Shown here: in pieces, positions 1 through 10,200 of the stretch
How the letters are laid out: every line of letters begins with the position of its first letter
How positions within the stretch are numbered: the first letter of the stretch is position 1
From: Campylobacterota bacterium
GTDB taxonomy: Bacteria; Babelota; Babeliae; Babelales; RVW-14
Assembly (NCBI GenBank): GCA_020633995.1
Contig: JACKCO010000004.1
Location: 248,001-312,000 of the forward strand
Direction: 5' to 3'
DNA length: 64,000 bases
Made by a program: the position numbers and the translations under genes
The notes under the pieces: model-generated
The model's database searches: none
Told to the model about the DNA's origin: nothing
The model's input: only the letters and a program-made list of their open reading frames with translations

Positions 1-175
1 GGTCTTTTTTTGTATAGATTGTGCGCAATTCAGTTTTGCTTTGATTGTAATCTTGCTCAATGGCCACATGCTGCTGCATAGACAAGCGGGGCGTGGATGC
101 CACACAAAAGCAGGATGTATGCATTAAAAGAAAACAACAGCTATATATTTTTTTTTGTATGCTAAAAAAGTTCAT
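1..175 (-). CDS. Exported protein of unknown function, 5' part only (runs off left edge)
   Basis: An open frame of 58 codons starts at the ATG at 175-173 and stays open to base 1, so the gene continues outside the window. A strong ribosome-binding site (AGAGGAG, about 8 bases before the ATG) lies in the gap behind the ankyrin gene that ends at 199. The first residues, MNFFSIQKKIYSCCFLLMHT followed by SCFCVAS, read as a lysine-containing n-region, hydrophobic core and a possible lipoprotein or signal peptidase site. This agrees with the many exported proteins nearby. Nothing of the mature domain is visible beyond about 30 polar residues, so no function can be given. The 23-bp gap to the upstream gene suggests co-transcription. 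Confidence 0.7.
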   Translation of the reverse strand, partial: MNFFSIQKKIYSCCFLLMHTSCFCVASTPRLSMQQHVAIEQDYNQSKTELRTIYTKKD

Positions 176-198
176 GCTCCTTGCTCCTCTTTTTATCT

Positions 199-1320
199 TT
201 AACTATCTAGGCCTACCATAAGAAAATCGTAAAGATATGGATTGTTTTCTTTAACATAGTCTAAGTCAATACCGCCATGGTTTTTATGGTTGGTGTTCTT
301 ATTTTTTATGTCCTGAGGTTTTTGTCCTAAGCAGTTGGCTGTGTGTAAATCTATGTCTTTTAGTTCTGGTATGTTTTTGTATACATCTTGTAATGCTGAA
401 GTTAATTCTTCATCATTACAATGTGCTGCAAAGTGAAATAGCGTGTTGCAGTGTATGATACTACCGTTTTTAAAGCGTGGCCTAATTGGAATAGGCCCAT
501 ATTTAGCTGTCATTTCGCCCACTACTTTGAGCAATTTGTATATTGATTGCGCTTGAGCTTGATCGCGACATTTTGCATCTAACATTTTTTCGAAGGCGTA
601 TTTTCTGTGAGCGTCAGTTATTTGGGTACGTAAACAGAGCATAACTACCTGAGAAAAGTTGCCGATGTGTATCGCCAGGTGTAGTGGGGTCAAATTTGCA
701 TCATTTGCTTGATTGTGATTGATCTCAAAGCTGGGGGTTGCATCAAAGGCGAAGAGTAGTTGGCGTAAATGGTTTTCTGAATCAAGCATTATGGCTAAAT
801 GGAGCAGCGTATTACGACGTTTTAGTTGTTGATTGAGTGAACCAAATTTTTTTCTTATTGCACTCACAACAGACAAAAAACGGTAAAGAGCTAATCGCTC
901 TTGTTCTTCCTTTTCTTTGCTTGCCTTTTGTGCGTGTATCGTTTTTTGCGTCTTTTCTATTCCTGCACGTGAATATTTGAAGAATGCATAATCAAGATGT
1001 GACGAGCAATTGCCAGAGGGCGTTGTATCAATTTCAGCATCAAAGAAGCAGAGCCAATGGGCACTGGTAAAATCGTTTTTATCAATGGCGATGTGCAGTG
1101 GCGTTTGACCGTTCTCATCACGTATATTGGGGTTTGCACCATTTTGCAGTGCTTTGAATACCAGGCTTGGTTTTTTATTAGATAATGCTTCGAATAGGTT
1201 TTTATTTACATTATTGGAATCAACAGAGCGTATTTTGTTACCATCCTCTTTTGCATATACACTACTCCCCCATGTAAAGGCGCAAGCCAGTAGGCCTACG
1301 CCTATCATGGATTTTTTCAT
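199..1320 (-). CDS. Exported ankyrin-repeat protein
   Basis: A 373-residue protein with a clear signal peptide (MKKSMIGVGLLACAFTWGSS, cleavage expected near VYA-KE). Ankyrin repeats are visible at about residues 42-95 (GQTPLHIAI), 168-195 (NTLLHLAI), 210-230 (LTPLHLAI) and 290-315 (NTLFHFAA), separated by charged helical inserts. Ankyrin repeats bind other proteins; in host-associated bacteria exported forms are commonly effectors acting on host proteins, which is inferred here. It lacks the LKLKML tail and J domain of the large cluster at 5870-17846. It sits at the 3' side of the dnaX-der-lptB-hpf run with 30 bp between it and hpf, and may be co-transcribed with them. The partner bound is unknown. 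Confidence 0.85.
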   Translation of the reverse strand: MKKSMIGVGLLACAFTWGSSVYAKEDGNKIRSVDSNNVNKNLFEALSNKKPSLVFKALQNGANPNIRDENGQTPLHIAIDKNDFTSAHWLCFFDAEIDTTPSGNCSSHLDYAFFKYSRAGIEKTQKTIHAQKASKEKEEQERLALYRFLSVVSAIRKKFGSLNQQLKRRNTLLHLAIMLDSENHLRQLLFAFDATPSFEINHNQANDANLTPLHLAIHIGNFSQVVMLCLRTQITDAHRKYAFEKMLDAKCRDQAQAQSIYKLLKVVGEMTAKYGPIPIRPRFKNGSIIHCNTLFHFAAHCNDEELTSALQDVYKNIPELKDIDLHTANCLGQKPQDIKNKNTNHKNHGGIDLDYVKENNPYLYDFLMVGLDS

Positions 1321-1350
1321 TAAACTTCTCTTTGTATCGTTTAAGTAAAA

Positions 1351-1749
1351 TTATTTTTTTGCTAAATCGTCGGGGTTTGGAATGTTTTCAGTCATTTCCA
1401 ATTCTTTGGTGAAGATTTTTTTGTCGGTATCTGCTTTGCGTTGTTTATCACGCACTTTGGACTTTTCCTTGGTGATGAGTTTTACCATTTTATCAATAGC
1501 ATTATCAACTGACACGTACATGTCAGTGCCTTCATCATGCGCATTGAGGTTAAACTGTGGTGTCTTAACGTGTAGCTCAGCACGATGGTGCGGGTGAAGT
1601 TTGTTTGCCTTCATCCAGAGCTCAACGGTGAATGGTTGCATGCTTTCTTCATCTTTGAAAAAGTCAGCAATTTTTCTTAGCTTTTGACGTGCATGTGACT
1701 CGAGCGGGCCCGAATGGTCCATACTTTGAAACGTTATTTTGATGTCCAT
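1351..1749 (-). CDS. hpf: Ribosome hibernation promoting factor, short HPF/RaiA type
   Basis: A 132-residue protein of the HPF/YfiA (ribosomal subunit interface) family. It opens MDIKITFQSMDHSGPLE, the first strand of the beta-alpha-beta-beta-beta-alpha fold, and has the family pattern of a YVSVDNAIDKM helix followed by a lysine-rich second helix (about residues 80-115). Proteins of this family bind the 30S decoding groove and silence ribosomes in stationary or starved cells. The C-terminal dimerisation domain of long HPF is absent, so this is the short form. It lies 13 bp after lptB and before an ankyrin gene. In many bacteria hpf follows the lptB/rpoN region, so its position next to lptB is conventional. 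Confidence 0.9.
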   Translation of the reverse strand: MDIKITFQSMDHSGPLESHARQKLRKIADFFKDEESMQPFTVELWMKANKLHPHHRAELHVKTPQFNLNAHDEGTDMYVSVDNAIDKMVKLITKEKSKVRDKQRKADTDKKIFTKELEMTENIPNPDDLAKK

Positions 1750-1762
1750 GTTTTTCCCTTTT

Positions 1763-2539
1763 TTATTTTGTTAAAAAGCGGTCAGACATTTCCTCATAAA
1801 ATTGAGAACCTAGATATGTTTCTTTAGTATAACGGTTTTGCAAAATTTCTTGAAGTGTACCTGATGTGACGATTTTTCCATCAAGCATAACAAAGACGGT
1901 TTGAGCGATTGAGAGTAGCTGTTCAACGTGATGATCAGAGATCACAACCGTGATGCCACGAGCAACCATCTGAGCAAAGATTTTTTTGAGTTCATAAATC
2001 GATTTTGGATCAACGCCTGCAAATGGTTCGTCAAGCAGCAATAGCTTTGGATTCATCAATAGGCTGCGTACCACCTCAAGTTTACGCTTTTGCCCACCAG
2101 AGAGCATATGTGCTTTTTTGTTTTGTACTGGAGTTAGATTTGTTTCAGCAAGCAGTGTTGCTACGTGCTGATTAAACTCTTCTTCAGTTTTGTTCTGCCA
2201 AAAAGGATGGTACAAAAAAACGAGCTTGAGGTTATCGGTTACACTCATCTGTAAAAAAAGTGATGTGTTTTGTGGCAGGTACAACAAGCCGTGCGCAACA
2301 CGCTGGTGAACGGGCCAGGAGTTGATGACTTGCCCATCAAACATGACAACATTTTTTTTATTGTTTAGGTCTGCAGGTGGCGTTTGATGCAGGCCAATAA
2401 TGGTTTTAAACAGCGTTGTTTTGCCCGCACCGTTTGGCCCAAGAAAGGCAATCATACGAGCCTGTTGTATGCTGAAGGTTACATCATGCAGGATAGCATG
2501 CTTGCCAAGTGTTTTGCTGAGGTTGACAATTTCAAGCAT
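1763..2539 (-). CDS. lptB: LPS export ABC transporter ATP-binding protein LptB
   Basis: An ABC ATPase of about 258 residues. Visible motifs are Walker A (GPNGAGKTT), the ABC signature (LSGGQKRKLEVVRSL), Walker B with catalytic Glu (LLLLDEPFAGVDP) and the H-loop (VVISDHHV). The DEPFAGVDP wording and overall length match LptB, the cytoplasmic ATPase that powers LPS extraction by LptFG at the inner membrane. The start is placed at the ATG 2539-2537 (MLEIVNLSK). The longer frame would overlap der by 31 bp and adds a tail (MSYFYHCSY) not expected in the family. With waaA in this window it supports an LPS-containing outer membrane. LptB-like ATPases of other exporters cannot be fully excluded. Confidence 0.87.
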   Translation of the reverse strand: MLEIVNLSKTLGKHAILHDVTFSIQQARMIAFLGPNGAGKTTLFKTIIGLHQTPPADLNNKKNVVMFDGQVINSWPVHQRVAHGLLYLPQNTSLFLQMSVTDNLKLVFLYHPFWQNKTEEEFNQHVATLLAETNLTPVQNKKAHMLSGGQKRKLEVVRSLLMNPKLLLLDEPFAGVDPKSIYELKKIFAQMVARGITVVISDHHVEQLLSIAQTVFVMLDGKIVTSGTLQEILQNRYTKETYLGSQFYEEMSDRFLTK

Positions 2540-2550
2540 GATGGACGTTG

Positions 2551-3879
2551 TTATGTATGAACAGTGATAGAAATAGGACAACCCTTGAGGTCAAAATTCT
2601 TACGCAAAATATTTTCAAGGCAGGCAATTTCTGATTCGCCAAACCACTCTGGAAAGTTAACCTTCATGTCAAAGGTTGGAATGTGTGAAGGGATTGCTTT
2701 AACTTTATGAACGCGTAACTTCATTTTGTTGTGCATAAGGGGGTGGCGGCCCAGTGCTGCTTTAATAAGTTCGTCAACTTGGATTGAATTAAAGTTTTGT
2801 GTGCAGCGCTCACGCATTTTTGCCAGCTCACCATAGATACGGCTGACATTTTTTTTGCTCATGCATGAAATCCACAATTGTGGAATGCGTCTGAAAATAA
2901 ATTCGTACTCATCAAGCGTTGAAAGCAGCGTACTTTTGTTGTAGTCGTCCAAGATATCTGTTTTGTTGAACAGCACCATGACCATCTTTTTTTGCTCATA
3001 GGCATAAAACAAAAGCTTAAGTTCTTGATCGCTAACGGTACCCTGCGTTGTGTCGATCATTAAAATGACTACGTCAGCATCACGCACCGCACGCAGTGCA
3101 CTTTTGACCATCATTCCCTCAAGTTCATCGTCACGAACCTTTTTTTGCTTGCGTACACCGGGCGTGTCGGTTAGCTCAAACAAGTCTTGTGCGTGGTAAA
3201 TCATTTCAGAAATTGCCTCACGCGTGGTGCCAGCAATGTCTGAGACAATGGCTCGGTCTTGGCGCATGAGCAAGTTGGTTAGTGATGACTTGCCGACATT
3301 AGGCTTACCTAAAATTACTACTTTGTATTCAGGTTTTGCGCTAAGGTACTGCGTTTGCGCACGTGCAGGTAGTTGGGCTACAACGGTGTCAAGCAAGTCG
3401 CGAATACCACTACCATGAAGTGCTGAGACGGGAATAATGGTTTTAAACCCAAGGGCTTGAAATTCATGAATATTTTCAGAAAAGGCGTTGCGGTTGTCAG
3501 CTTTATTGATGACCAGGAGTACTGGTTTTTTGAGTTTATGTAGTTCGCGCGCAATGAGGCGGTCGTGTTCGATCATGCCGTTTTTACCATCGCAGACAAA
3601 AACAATGACGTTACATATTGTCAGCTGTTGGCGTACACGTTGTTCAACCAGCGAAGTGATTTCATCTTTACCGCGTGCAAGGCTAAAGCCTCCGGTATCA
3701 ATCAGGTCAAATGTTTTACCGTCCCATGTCATAGTTTCATGCAGATAGTCGCGAGTGACACCTTCTTGTTCGTAGACAATACTTTTTTTGTCATCAATGA
3801 GACGATTGAACAATGTTGATTTGCCTACATTGGTGCGGCCAACAAGCAAAACAGTAGGGAGCGATACTTTTTTAGTCAT
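2551..3879 (-). CDS. der: Ribosome biogenesis GTPase Der (EngA)
   Basis: A 442-residue protein with two tandem GTPase domains, diagnostic for Der. The first has G1 GRTNVGKS (about residues 14-21), G3 DTGG and G4 NKAD; the second has G1 GKPNVGKSS (about 191-199), G3 DTPG and G4 NKTD. A C-terminal KH-like domain follows (about 350-442). Der assists assembly of the 50S subunit. The gene is 42 bp downstream of dnaX and 11 bp upstream of lptB on the same strand, so the three probably form one transcript. Nothing is missing or unusual in the motifs. Confidence 0.95.
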   Translation of the reverse strand: MTKKVSLPTVLLVGRTNVGKSTLFNRLIDDKKSIVYEQEGVTRDYLHETMTWDGKTFDLIDTGGFSLARGKDEITSLVEQRVRQQLTICNVIVFVCDGKNGMIEHDRLIARELHKLKKPVLLVINKADNRNAFSENIHEFQALGFKTIIPVSALHGSGIRDLLDTVVAQLPARAQTQYLSAKPEYKVVILGKPNVGKSSLTNLLMRQDRAIVSDIAGTTREAISEMIYHAQDLFELTDTPGVRKQKKVRDDELEGMMVKSALRAVRDADVVILMIDTTQGTVSDQELKLLFYAYEQKKMVMVLFNKTDILDDYNKSTLLSTLDEYEFIFRRIPQLWISCMSKKNVSRIYGELAKMRERCTQNFNSIQVDELIKAALGRHPLMHNKMKLRVHKVKAIPSHIPTFDMKVNFPEWFGESEIACLENILRKNFDLKGCPISITVHT

Positions 3880-3921
3880 AATATGTACACAGTTATGATA
3901 AGGGGACGTGAGGGTAAACTA

Positions 3922-5703
3922 CTACCTGACAACTTTAACTTTTCTTATTTTACCCGGGAAAAAGCGCATGATCAAGTGAGTCAGGGGCCATTTTTGCTCA
4001 TCACGAACATCGATAGGCTCTTCATGGTTTTCTTTGGGCGCACTTGGTGCTCGTTTAGTTTGGGTGTTTACGCGTGAAAAGCTCTTACTGACCTGCTTTG
4101 CTGGCAAGGGGGGCAGCGGTGTGCTGGTTCGTTGAGCGGGTGTTTTTGTTTTAGTGCCACCAGCCTGTAAGATAAAATCGCTAAAGTTGCCCAGTGTTTT
4201 TTCCAAAACAGGTAACCATAATTTTTTTGTATCTGTAATTTTATCGGTAAATAGCGTACCGACGTGGGCCAGCTCGAGGTGAACTTTTTGCTGTTCCTGG
4301 TCTAAGCGGAGAACGCTTGCTTGGCGAAATATTGAGAGTAGCATTGGGTCTGCATTTGCTTGTTCAAGTGCTGTTAAAAAGCCGGCCCAAGCTTGAGCGT
4401 GTGGATTTGCGTGCTCAAGTGGGGCTGCCTGTGGCTGTGGTGTTGCTATAGGGTTTGCAATACGTTCAGCTGGCGGGGTTACCTTGGGCAGCGAAAGTGT
4501 TGGACTGCCACCACCAGTGTTGCAGGCGTTAATGAGTTGCTCAAGGTCAAGTGAGCTAACTTGTTCACAAAGCTGGAGTAGCATGAGTTCTAAAAACGCG
4601 TGTTTTTTAGGTGTTTTTAAAAATAATTCTTCTTGGCTCCACATCAGTTGCATAATGGCGTGCAGGCGATTGAGTGAACATTGCCCAGCTAAATGCTTGA
4701 CGGTTTGGGCATGGTCATCGTTGCTTGGTAGTGCTGACTTAACGCCGTACTTAACGTGCAGCAAACTGCGGCATAACTCTACCAGCATATCAAAAAGTAA
4801 TGTAGCATTGCGTTGGCTAAAGTTGATTTCGTCAAGATGTGCAAGCAGCGCAGTGCCATCTTGCGCGATAATGTGACCAAAAAGAGCGTACAAATCTTTA
4901 TGTGCAATGTGCCCAAGTACATCGACAACTGCTTCATAACTGACCAGTGTGTGTGAAAAGCGGACACGCTCGAGCAGATTGAGTGCGTCTCGTGCTGAGC
5001 CATCGGTTTGCCCGATAATCAGCTCAAGTGCGTCTGGTTCTATTTCAATAGCTTCAGCGTTACATACTTCCTGCAGATGTTGTTTGAGCAGTGTTGTGTT
5101 GATGGGGCCAAATAATGCTTGAAAGCAGCGAGAAAGTACGGTTTCGGGAATTTTGTGTGTTTCAGTTGTGGCTAAGATGAACAGGACTGTTTCTGGTGGT
5201 TCTTCCAGTACTTTGAGCAGCGCGTTAAATGCTGCTTTTGAGAGCATATGTGCTTCGTCAATCAAGTATACTTTTTTGCGCCCTTGCATAGGCATATAAC
5301 TTGACGAGTCAATAATTGAGCGAACATTGTCAACCCCGGTGTGCGATGCGGCATCAATTTCTATAAAGTCTGGGTGAGCGCTTTTTGCCATAGCTTTGCA
5401 CGAACTGCATTGTTGGCACGGCAATAGCTGCGTTGTTGGGTTTGTGCGAAATTGCTCAAGCTGCTCGCAGTTGATTGCTGCTGCAAATACGCGTGCGGTT
5501 GTTGTTTTACCACAACCCCGTTGACCAGCAAATAAGTATACGGGAAAGATTTTGTTTAGATACAAACTGTTTTTGAGCATCTTGACGGGAATATGTTGAC
5601 CAACAATGTGCTCAAATGTTTGCGGTCGCCATGAGCGTGCAAGGTTGAGTCCGCTGGCTGTTGGTGATTTTTCTGACAAGGAATTTTTATTGGGTGTGTC
5701 CAT
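3922..5703 (-). CDS. dnaX: DNA polymerase III subunit gamma/tau
   Basis: A 593-residue clamp-loader ATPase. Walker A (GQRGCGKTT) is at residues 60-68, the zinc module uses C79, C96, C99 and C102, Walker B (LIDEAH) is at 147-152, and a sensor 1/SRC arginine-finger region (LSRCFQ) follows near 190. The C-terminal third (about 400-560) is Pro/Ala/Gln-rich and then contains a tau-like segment. DnaX forms the core of the replisome clamp loader. No obvious slippery A6G frameshift site was noticed, so whether a short gamma form is made is unclear. It begins the leftward dnaX-der-lptB-hpf run; its start faces the divergent ankyrin cluster with a 166-bp gap. Confidence 0.93.
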   Translation of the reverse strand: MDTPNKNSLSEKSPTASGLNLARSWRPQTFEHIVGQHIPVKMLKNSLYLNKIFPVYLFAGQRGCGKTTTARVFAAAINCEQLEQFRTNPTTQLLPCQQCSSCKAMAKSAHPDFIEIDAASHTGVDNVRSIIDSSSYMPMQGRKKVYLIDEAHMLSKAAFNALLKVLEEPPETVLFILATTETHKIPETVLSRCFQALFGPINTTLLKQHLQEVCNAEAIEIEPDALELIIGQTDGSARDALNLLERVRFSHTLVSYEAVVDVLGHIAHKDLYALFGHIIAQDGTALLAHLDEINFSQRNATLLFDMLVELCRSLLHVKYGVKSALPSNDDHAQTVKHLAGQCSLNRLHAIMQLMWSQEELFLKTPKKHAFLELMLLQLCEQVSSLDLEQLINACNTGGGSPTLSLPKVTPPAERIANPIATPQPQAAPLEHANPHAQAWAGFLTALEQANADPMLLSIFRQASVLRLDQEQQKVHLELAHVGTLFTDKITDTKKLWLPVLEKTLGNFSDFILQAGGTKTKTPAQRTSTPLPPLPAKQVSKSFSRVNTQTKRAPSAPKENHEEPIDVRDEQKWPLTHLIMRFFPGKIRKVKVVR

Positions 5704-5747
5704 ACAACAATCTTTCCTAATGGTTATGCTGATCTGACAAGCGTAGC

Positions 5748-5849
5748 AAAAACTTTATCGTCTGGCACGTTTTATACAAAATTTTCAGATATGCTTATCT
5801 CTCCCCCCGTCAGGGTGTTATTCTTAATGCAAAGAGTCTATTTTTTATG
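5748..5849 (+). repeat. Upstream-region repeat, copy 1 (promoter-bearing?)
   Basis: This roughly 102-base stretch before the first cluster gene is repeated, with mostly matching bases, at 7138-7238 before the second cluster gene. Best-conserved blocks are AAAACTTTATCGTCT, ATACAAAATTT(T)CAGATATGCTT and AATGCAAAGAGT / AACGCAAAGAGT. Conservation in non-coding DNA upstream of two paralogues suggests that the promoter and 5' leader were duplicated with the gene, and may mark shared regulation. Confidence 0.6.
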
Positions 5850-5869
5850 TTGGGCGATGGGAGTTCGTT

Positions 5870-7138
5870 ATGAATATCTGTACTGTTTTTGGACTGTTTT
5901 TTTTGATGCAAGTAATGCTTGGGAGTGTTTTTGCCGCTGAGCCAAATTTTAGCGATCCGTCAAACTATTATGCTGTGTTGGGCTTGTCTAAGGATGCAAC
6001 TAAAGGGCAGATAAGAGCACGATACAAAAAGCTAGCCGTGCAATATCACCCAGATAAAGAGGGAAGTAACGAGCAATTTGTAATGATTCACAAAGCGTAT
6101 GAAAAATTACTTAATCCTGATGATCATGATGATGGAAAAAGCTACGACGAACTTGAAAAAGCTATTCTATCAAATAAATTCATGGATGTTGTAAGGTTGA
6201 CCGAACCACAAAACGTGTCGTTGTATGAAAAAACGGGTAGCCATTACATATTATTTGCGTATAGTTTTATGGCTGCGTTAGAAGAGCATGATATTCTTAT
6301 CGGGGTTGATAGCTCTCTGATAGAAATCTTAAATCACCTTATCAAGACATTTGGTATATCTGATGAATTAGGCAATTTTATGTTCGATTGTTTGCAGCGT
6401 TTCGCCTCTGCAAAACAAGATGCTTGGGCACATATATGGGGTTATATATTGCTTCGAGACATTATTCCTAATGCAGGCAAGCAAATTAATGAGAAGGTGC
6501 ACTCATTTACACCACTTCATTTCATAGCACAGTTTTTTAGGGAGTCATCTAACTGGTCTGGTCAAATAATGGAGAAGTTGATTAAGCAAGGCGCACAAAT
6601 TGAGGCGATAGTAGATAGTGATGGCCAAACACCATTACACTGTGCGGCTGAAAATGGTCAAACTTCTGCTATAAAAATATTACTTGACCGGGGTGCTAAC
6701 ATTAATGCGCAGGAAAATGAGGGCAGAACATCGCTGCATCTTGCAATCCTTGGCATGTATGAAGCTGCTGGTATGAGCGGCAAAGATAATGTGACCCCTG
6801 TCCGACGCCGGGAAACGGTTGCGTTGCTGCTTGAGCGAGGGGCAGATAGATCTATTGCGGACAAGAAGGGCCAGACTGCTTTGGCGTGCGCTCAAGCTAA
6901 AGTTGCCAGAATGAAAGCAGGGGGTAAAACTGTTACAGCCTTTGAGAAAATAGTTGAACTGTTGCAAAAAGGTCAAGCCGCTGAGTCCAAGTCTTCTAAA
7001 GGGAAAGGGCAAAAATCAACAGGAGAGCCGGGGTCAACGCCAGGAGCTCAGGCCAAGCCGCAAGAGCCAATGCTGTCACTACTGCAGGCACTCAAGCTTA
7101 AGGTGTTGCATCTGCTCGGTGCTGTTGCTGGAAAGTAA
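5870..7138 (+). CDS. Exported J-domain/ankyrin protein with LKLKML tail
   Basis: A 422-residue protein. A signal peptide (about 1-23, ending FAAEP) is followed by a canonical J domain at about residues 33-85 with the HPD motif at 60-62, the site that activates Hsp70 ATPase. A helical region comes next, then ankyrin repeats at about 205-345 (GQTPLHCAAENG, GRTSLHLAI, GQTALACAQAK). A Lys/Ser/Pro/Gly-rich linker leads to the terminal segment SLLQALKLKVLHLLGAV. The domains suggest that the protein recruits an Hsp70, perhaps the host's, to ankyrin-bound clients; this is inferred. The ATG at 5870 is preceded by GGGAG. The gene leads a set of four related genes, and its upstream region is duplicated before the next one. 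Confidence 0.88.
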   Translation: MNICTVFGLFFLMQVMLGSVFAAEPNFSDPSNYYAVLGLSKDATKGQIRARYKKLAVQYHPDKEGSNEQFVMIHKAYEKLLNPDDHDDGKSYDELEKAILSNKFMDVVRLTEPQNVSLYEKTGSHYILFAYSFMAALEEHDILIGVDSSLIEILNHLIKTFGISDELGNFMFDCLQRFASAKQDAWAHIWGYILLRDIIPNAGKQINEKVHSFTPLHFIAQFFRESSNWSGQIMEKLIKQGAQIEAIVDSDGQTPLHCAAENGQTSAIKILLDRGANINAQENEGRTSLHLAILGMYEAAGMSGKDNVTPVRRRETVALLLERGADRSIADKKGQTALACAQAKVARMKAGGKTVTAFEKIVELLQKGQAAESKSSKGKGQKSTGEPGSTPGAQAKPQEPMLSLLQALKLKVLHLLGAVAGK

Positions 7139-7238
7139 AAAACTTTATCGTCTAGCACATCTGATACAAAATTTCAGATATGCTTCTTTCTGCTGTTGCT
7201 GATTTAGTACCCTTAACGCAAAGAGTTTATTTTTTATG
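7138..7238 (+). repeat. Upstream-region repeat, copy 2
   Basis: Second copy of the 5748-5849 stretch. It begins at the stop codon of the first cluster gene and ends just before the ribosome-binding site of the 1714-residue ankyrin gene. The 1390-bp spacing of the copies equals one gene plus its leader, which is what a tandem duplication would leave. Confidence 0.6.
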
Positions 7239-7250
7239 CGAGGGGTAATA

Positions 7251-10200
7251 ATGAATGTACGTACGGTTATTGGAGTGCTGCTTATTGCACAGGTGATGGT
7301 TGGCGGCTTTTTGGGTGCTGCAGATGTTGTGCCTAGAGACAAAAAAAGCGAGTTTTTGTCAAACGCTGCGCGAGGTTCAACGGTGCCGCGTGATAATAGC
7401 CTTGAAGCGATGAAGGCTATTTTGAGGCAATACCCACAAGTGATTAACGCCGTTGATGAAGATGGCGAAACAGCGCTATGGAAAGCTACAAAAAAAGGAC
7501 ATGTTGATATTGTTGAGTGGCTTCTTACTCAGGCTGAAGGGGGCAAGGGTCTTGTAAATAAAGCTGACAGCAAGGGTGTAACCCCTCTTGAAAAAAGTTT
7601 TCAAAAAGAAGGAGGGGGGGCGCTAAGCAGCGAGAGGTATAAAATTGCTGATTTGTTGCTTGGCCATGGTGCTGGTATGGATAAAATATCTGATGCTGAT
7701 TGGTCAAAGTATATATCCAATGCAGCAGGAACTTTTGATATTTCTCCTGGTTTTCTTTTAAAAGTTTTTGCGGGAAAACGTGACGTGTTTACTAAAATTG
7801 TCCAGGAAGATGATTTTTTTATTCAAGACCTCTTGGTAAGATTTTGGTATGGCAAAAGTAAAAAGCAAGAGAATGACTGGAGACGTGTCATCAGTGAAAT
7901 CATAAAAAAAATGATACCTGATGATGCTAAATTGTTAGATGTTTTGTTGCAAATTGGCAAGGCTCGTATGCCTCAAAGAGATCAGCTCATTGAGTTGCTG
8001 CTCGAGGAGGGTCTATTAAGCAAAGAAGTATGCGCGAGCAATATTGCGAAGTTGTATAAACATGAAGCCTATGAGGTGATTGTTTCCTTGCTGGACAAAA
8101 TAAAGCTTGAAGGTCTAAGCGCAGAAGACTATGAAAACATGATGTGCGTTGCAGCAGAGCATAAAAAAGAAGGTCTAGGTGCATTGAGTAATATGCTGAA
8201 GAAAAGACCGGTACGCGACAACCACTTTCTTCTTCAGCATTTGCTTAAGAATGAAAATTATGACGAAGAAGTCATTCCCGCAATTCAAAAATTTATTACA
8301 GAAGGCATTCTTGATGACAAGGCCTTTAGTAATCGTATGATTTTGGCAGATTTATGGAGGACTAAGGCTTTTGATAAAATTACAAAATTGTACAAAACTG
8401 TCCCAGAGCCCTATAGGAAGGATCTTATAGAGTCGTTATTTGCATCGGTGCGTCAAACCTCTGATATTAATGAAAAATTTTTTTTAGAATTACTTAGGTT
8501 TGATAATGAAATTGCGCGATTTATTTTGGTTGATAAATCAGGAAAAAGTACAGTTTTACATAAGTTTTTGAGTGATTATGCTACTTTTCCAAAGAAAAAA
8601 TTGGAAACATTAGTACAAGCATTAATCGATGTTGGCGCTGATGTTAATGCGATGGCTAGTGATGGTGAAAGTCCTTTGTCCCTTGCTCTGGAAGGCCTGA
8701 AGTTCAACGTGGCCTTAATGTTAATTAAAGCTGGGGCAGATACTAAAGGTCGTACAAAATCTGGACAGAGTATGCCCCAGTTTTTTATGGATGTTAAGAA
8801 AGAATTAGATCAAACCTTGCTAGCTAAAGCCGAGATCAAAGAACTTGATACACTGCTCAAACCTGATGAAAATGAACTTGGTTTGTTTCGGTTGGAAGAG
8901 TTGCTACGCAAAGCAGATAGTAAGTCTGTCGATGATTATTTGGAGATTGCTGGTCTGGCAAAGCATGTTGACCCAAACAAGCAGTATTCAGAGGGGTCTC
9001 TTCTTCATATATTTTTAAATAGTGCACTGAAAAATGTGCAAAGGGGTGAAAAACTTTTCTCCTACCGTATTGTAAGCATTATAGATATGCTCGTAGGTGC
9101 AGATCCGTCTTGCGTGCATAAAAAAGATGCATTAGGCAATACCCCATTACACCTGGTCTGTAAAGCTGGGTCTCAGCTTCTTGAATACAAATTTTTGGAT
9201 GTAATTAAAAAATTAGTTAGCGCCGGAGCTAACATAAAGGTAAAAAATAATGGCGGTAAGACTGCATATCAAATCTATGCAGAAAAAGAGAGCCCTGGCT
9301 ATTTGTGGAATAATGATGAAGTCAGGAAAGTGTTGGAACCACAACTTGAGGCAGATGATCTTAAAGGCTTGACTCAAGCAGAGCTTGCGAGGGTGGTAAC
9401 AGTTAATATGAATAAGAGCATTGTTGATGCTGCGTATAAACTTTATGCTAAGCGTTATCACGTTGATAGATTCATAGAGAAGCCTGTGGAGAGGGGGGCT
9501 GATAGGGCGATTATTGGACATATACTTAAAGAAAATTTGTCCAGTGAATATCAAAAAATAAACACCTACGAAGGGCCGATACAAGATATTTTACGTAAAT
9601 GGCATAGCAGCGTTGATAGAAAAAATGTACGGATAGATAATCAAGAATATGATGGTGTAAAAAAGTTTCTTACTGCTATAAAAGATACATACGAGCGTCG
9701 AAAAAACTTTTTCACTGATGATGTTGAGAAAAGGCGCAATGAACTTTCTGTTGAGCTTGCCAAAAACATACAGGGTGCAAATGTAGTAGCCGTCAAAAAG
9801 ACGCTTGAAAAATTTAAAGAAAATCATATTTCGCTTAACTATCTACATAAAGATTTTGGTGGTGGGTGGAGTTCAAAAAGTCCATTAATGGCTGTATACA
9901 ATGAGTTTAAAGTTTCTAGCAGTCAGGATTATGCATTATTGGACGCTCTCCTTGAGCATGGTGCTGATGTTCATTATGAGAATCCTTATGTGGGGACTGA
10001 AGAGCGTTCAGTATTTATAAAAGCTCTTACAAGTAAAGATGAGGGCATCTTAAAGCACCTTTTTTCGAAGAAGATTAATTTGTTTCACGAATATGACAGC
10101 TCAGCACTTCCGTATCTTACCCCATTTACCATGATAGTGAACGAGGCTCTCAGGGATTTCTCAGCTTGTGAACGGATTTTTGTTACATGTCTTACATCAT

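Noticed and set aside
2540..2581. Longer N-terminus for lptB
   Set aside because: It would overlap der and adds residues foreign to the family; the ATG at 2539 fits better.
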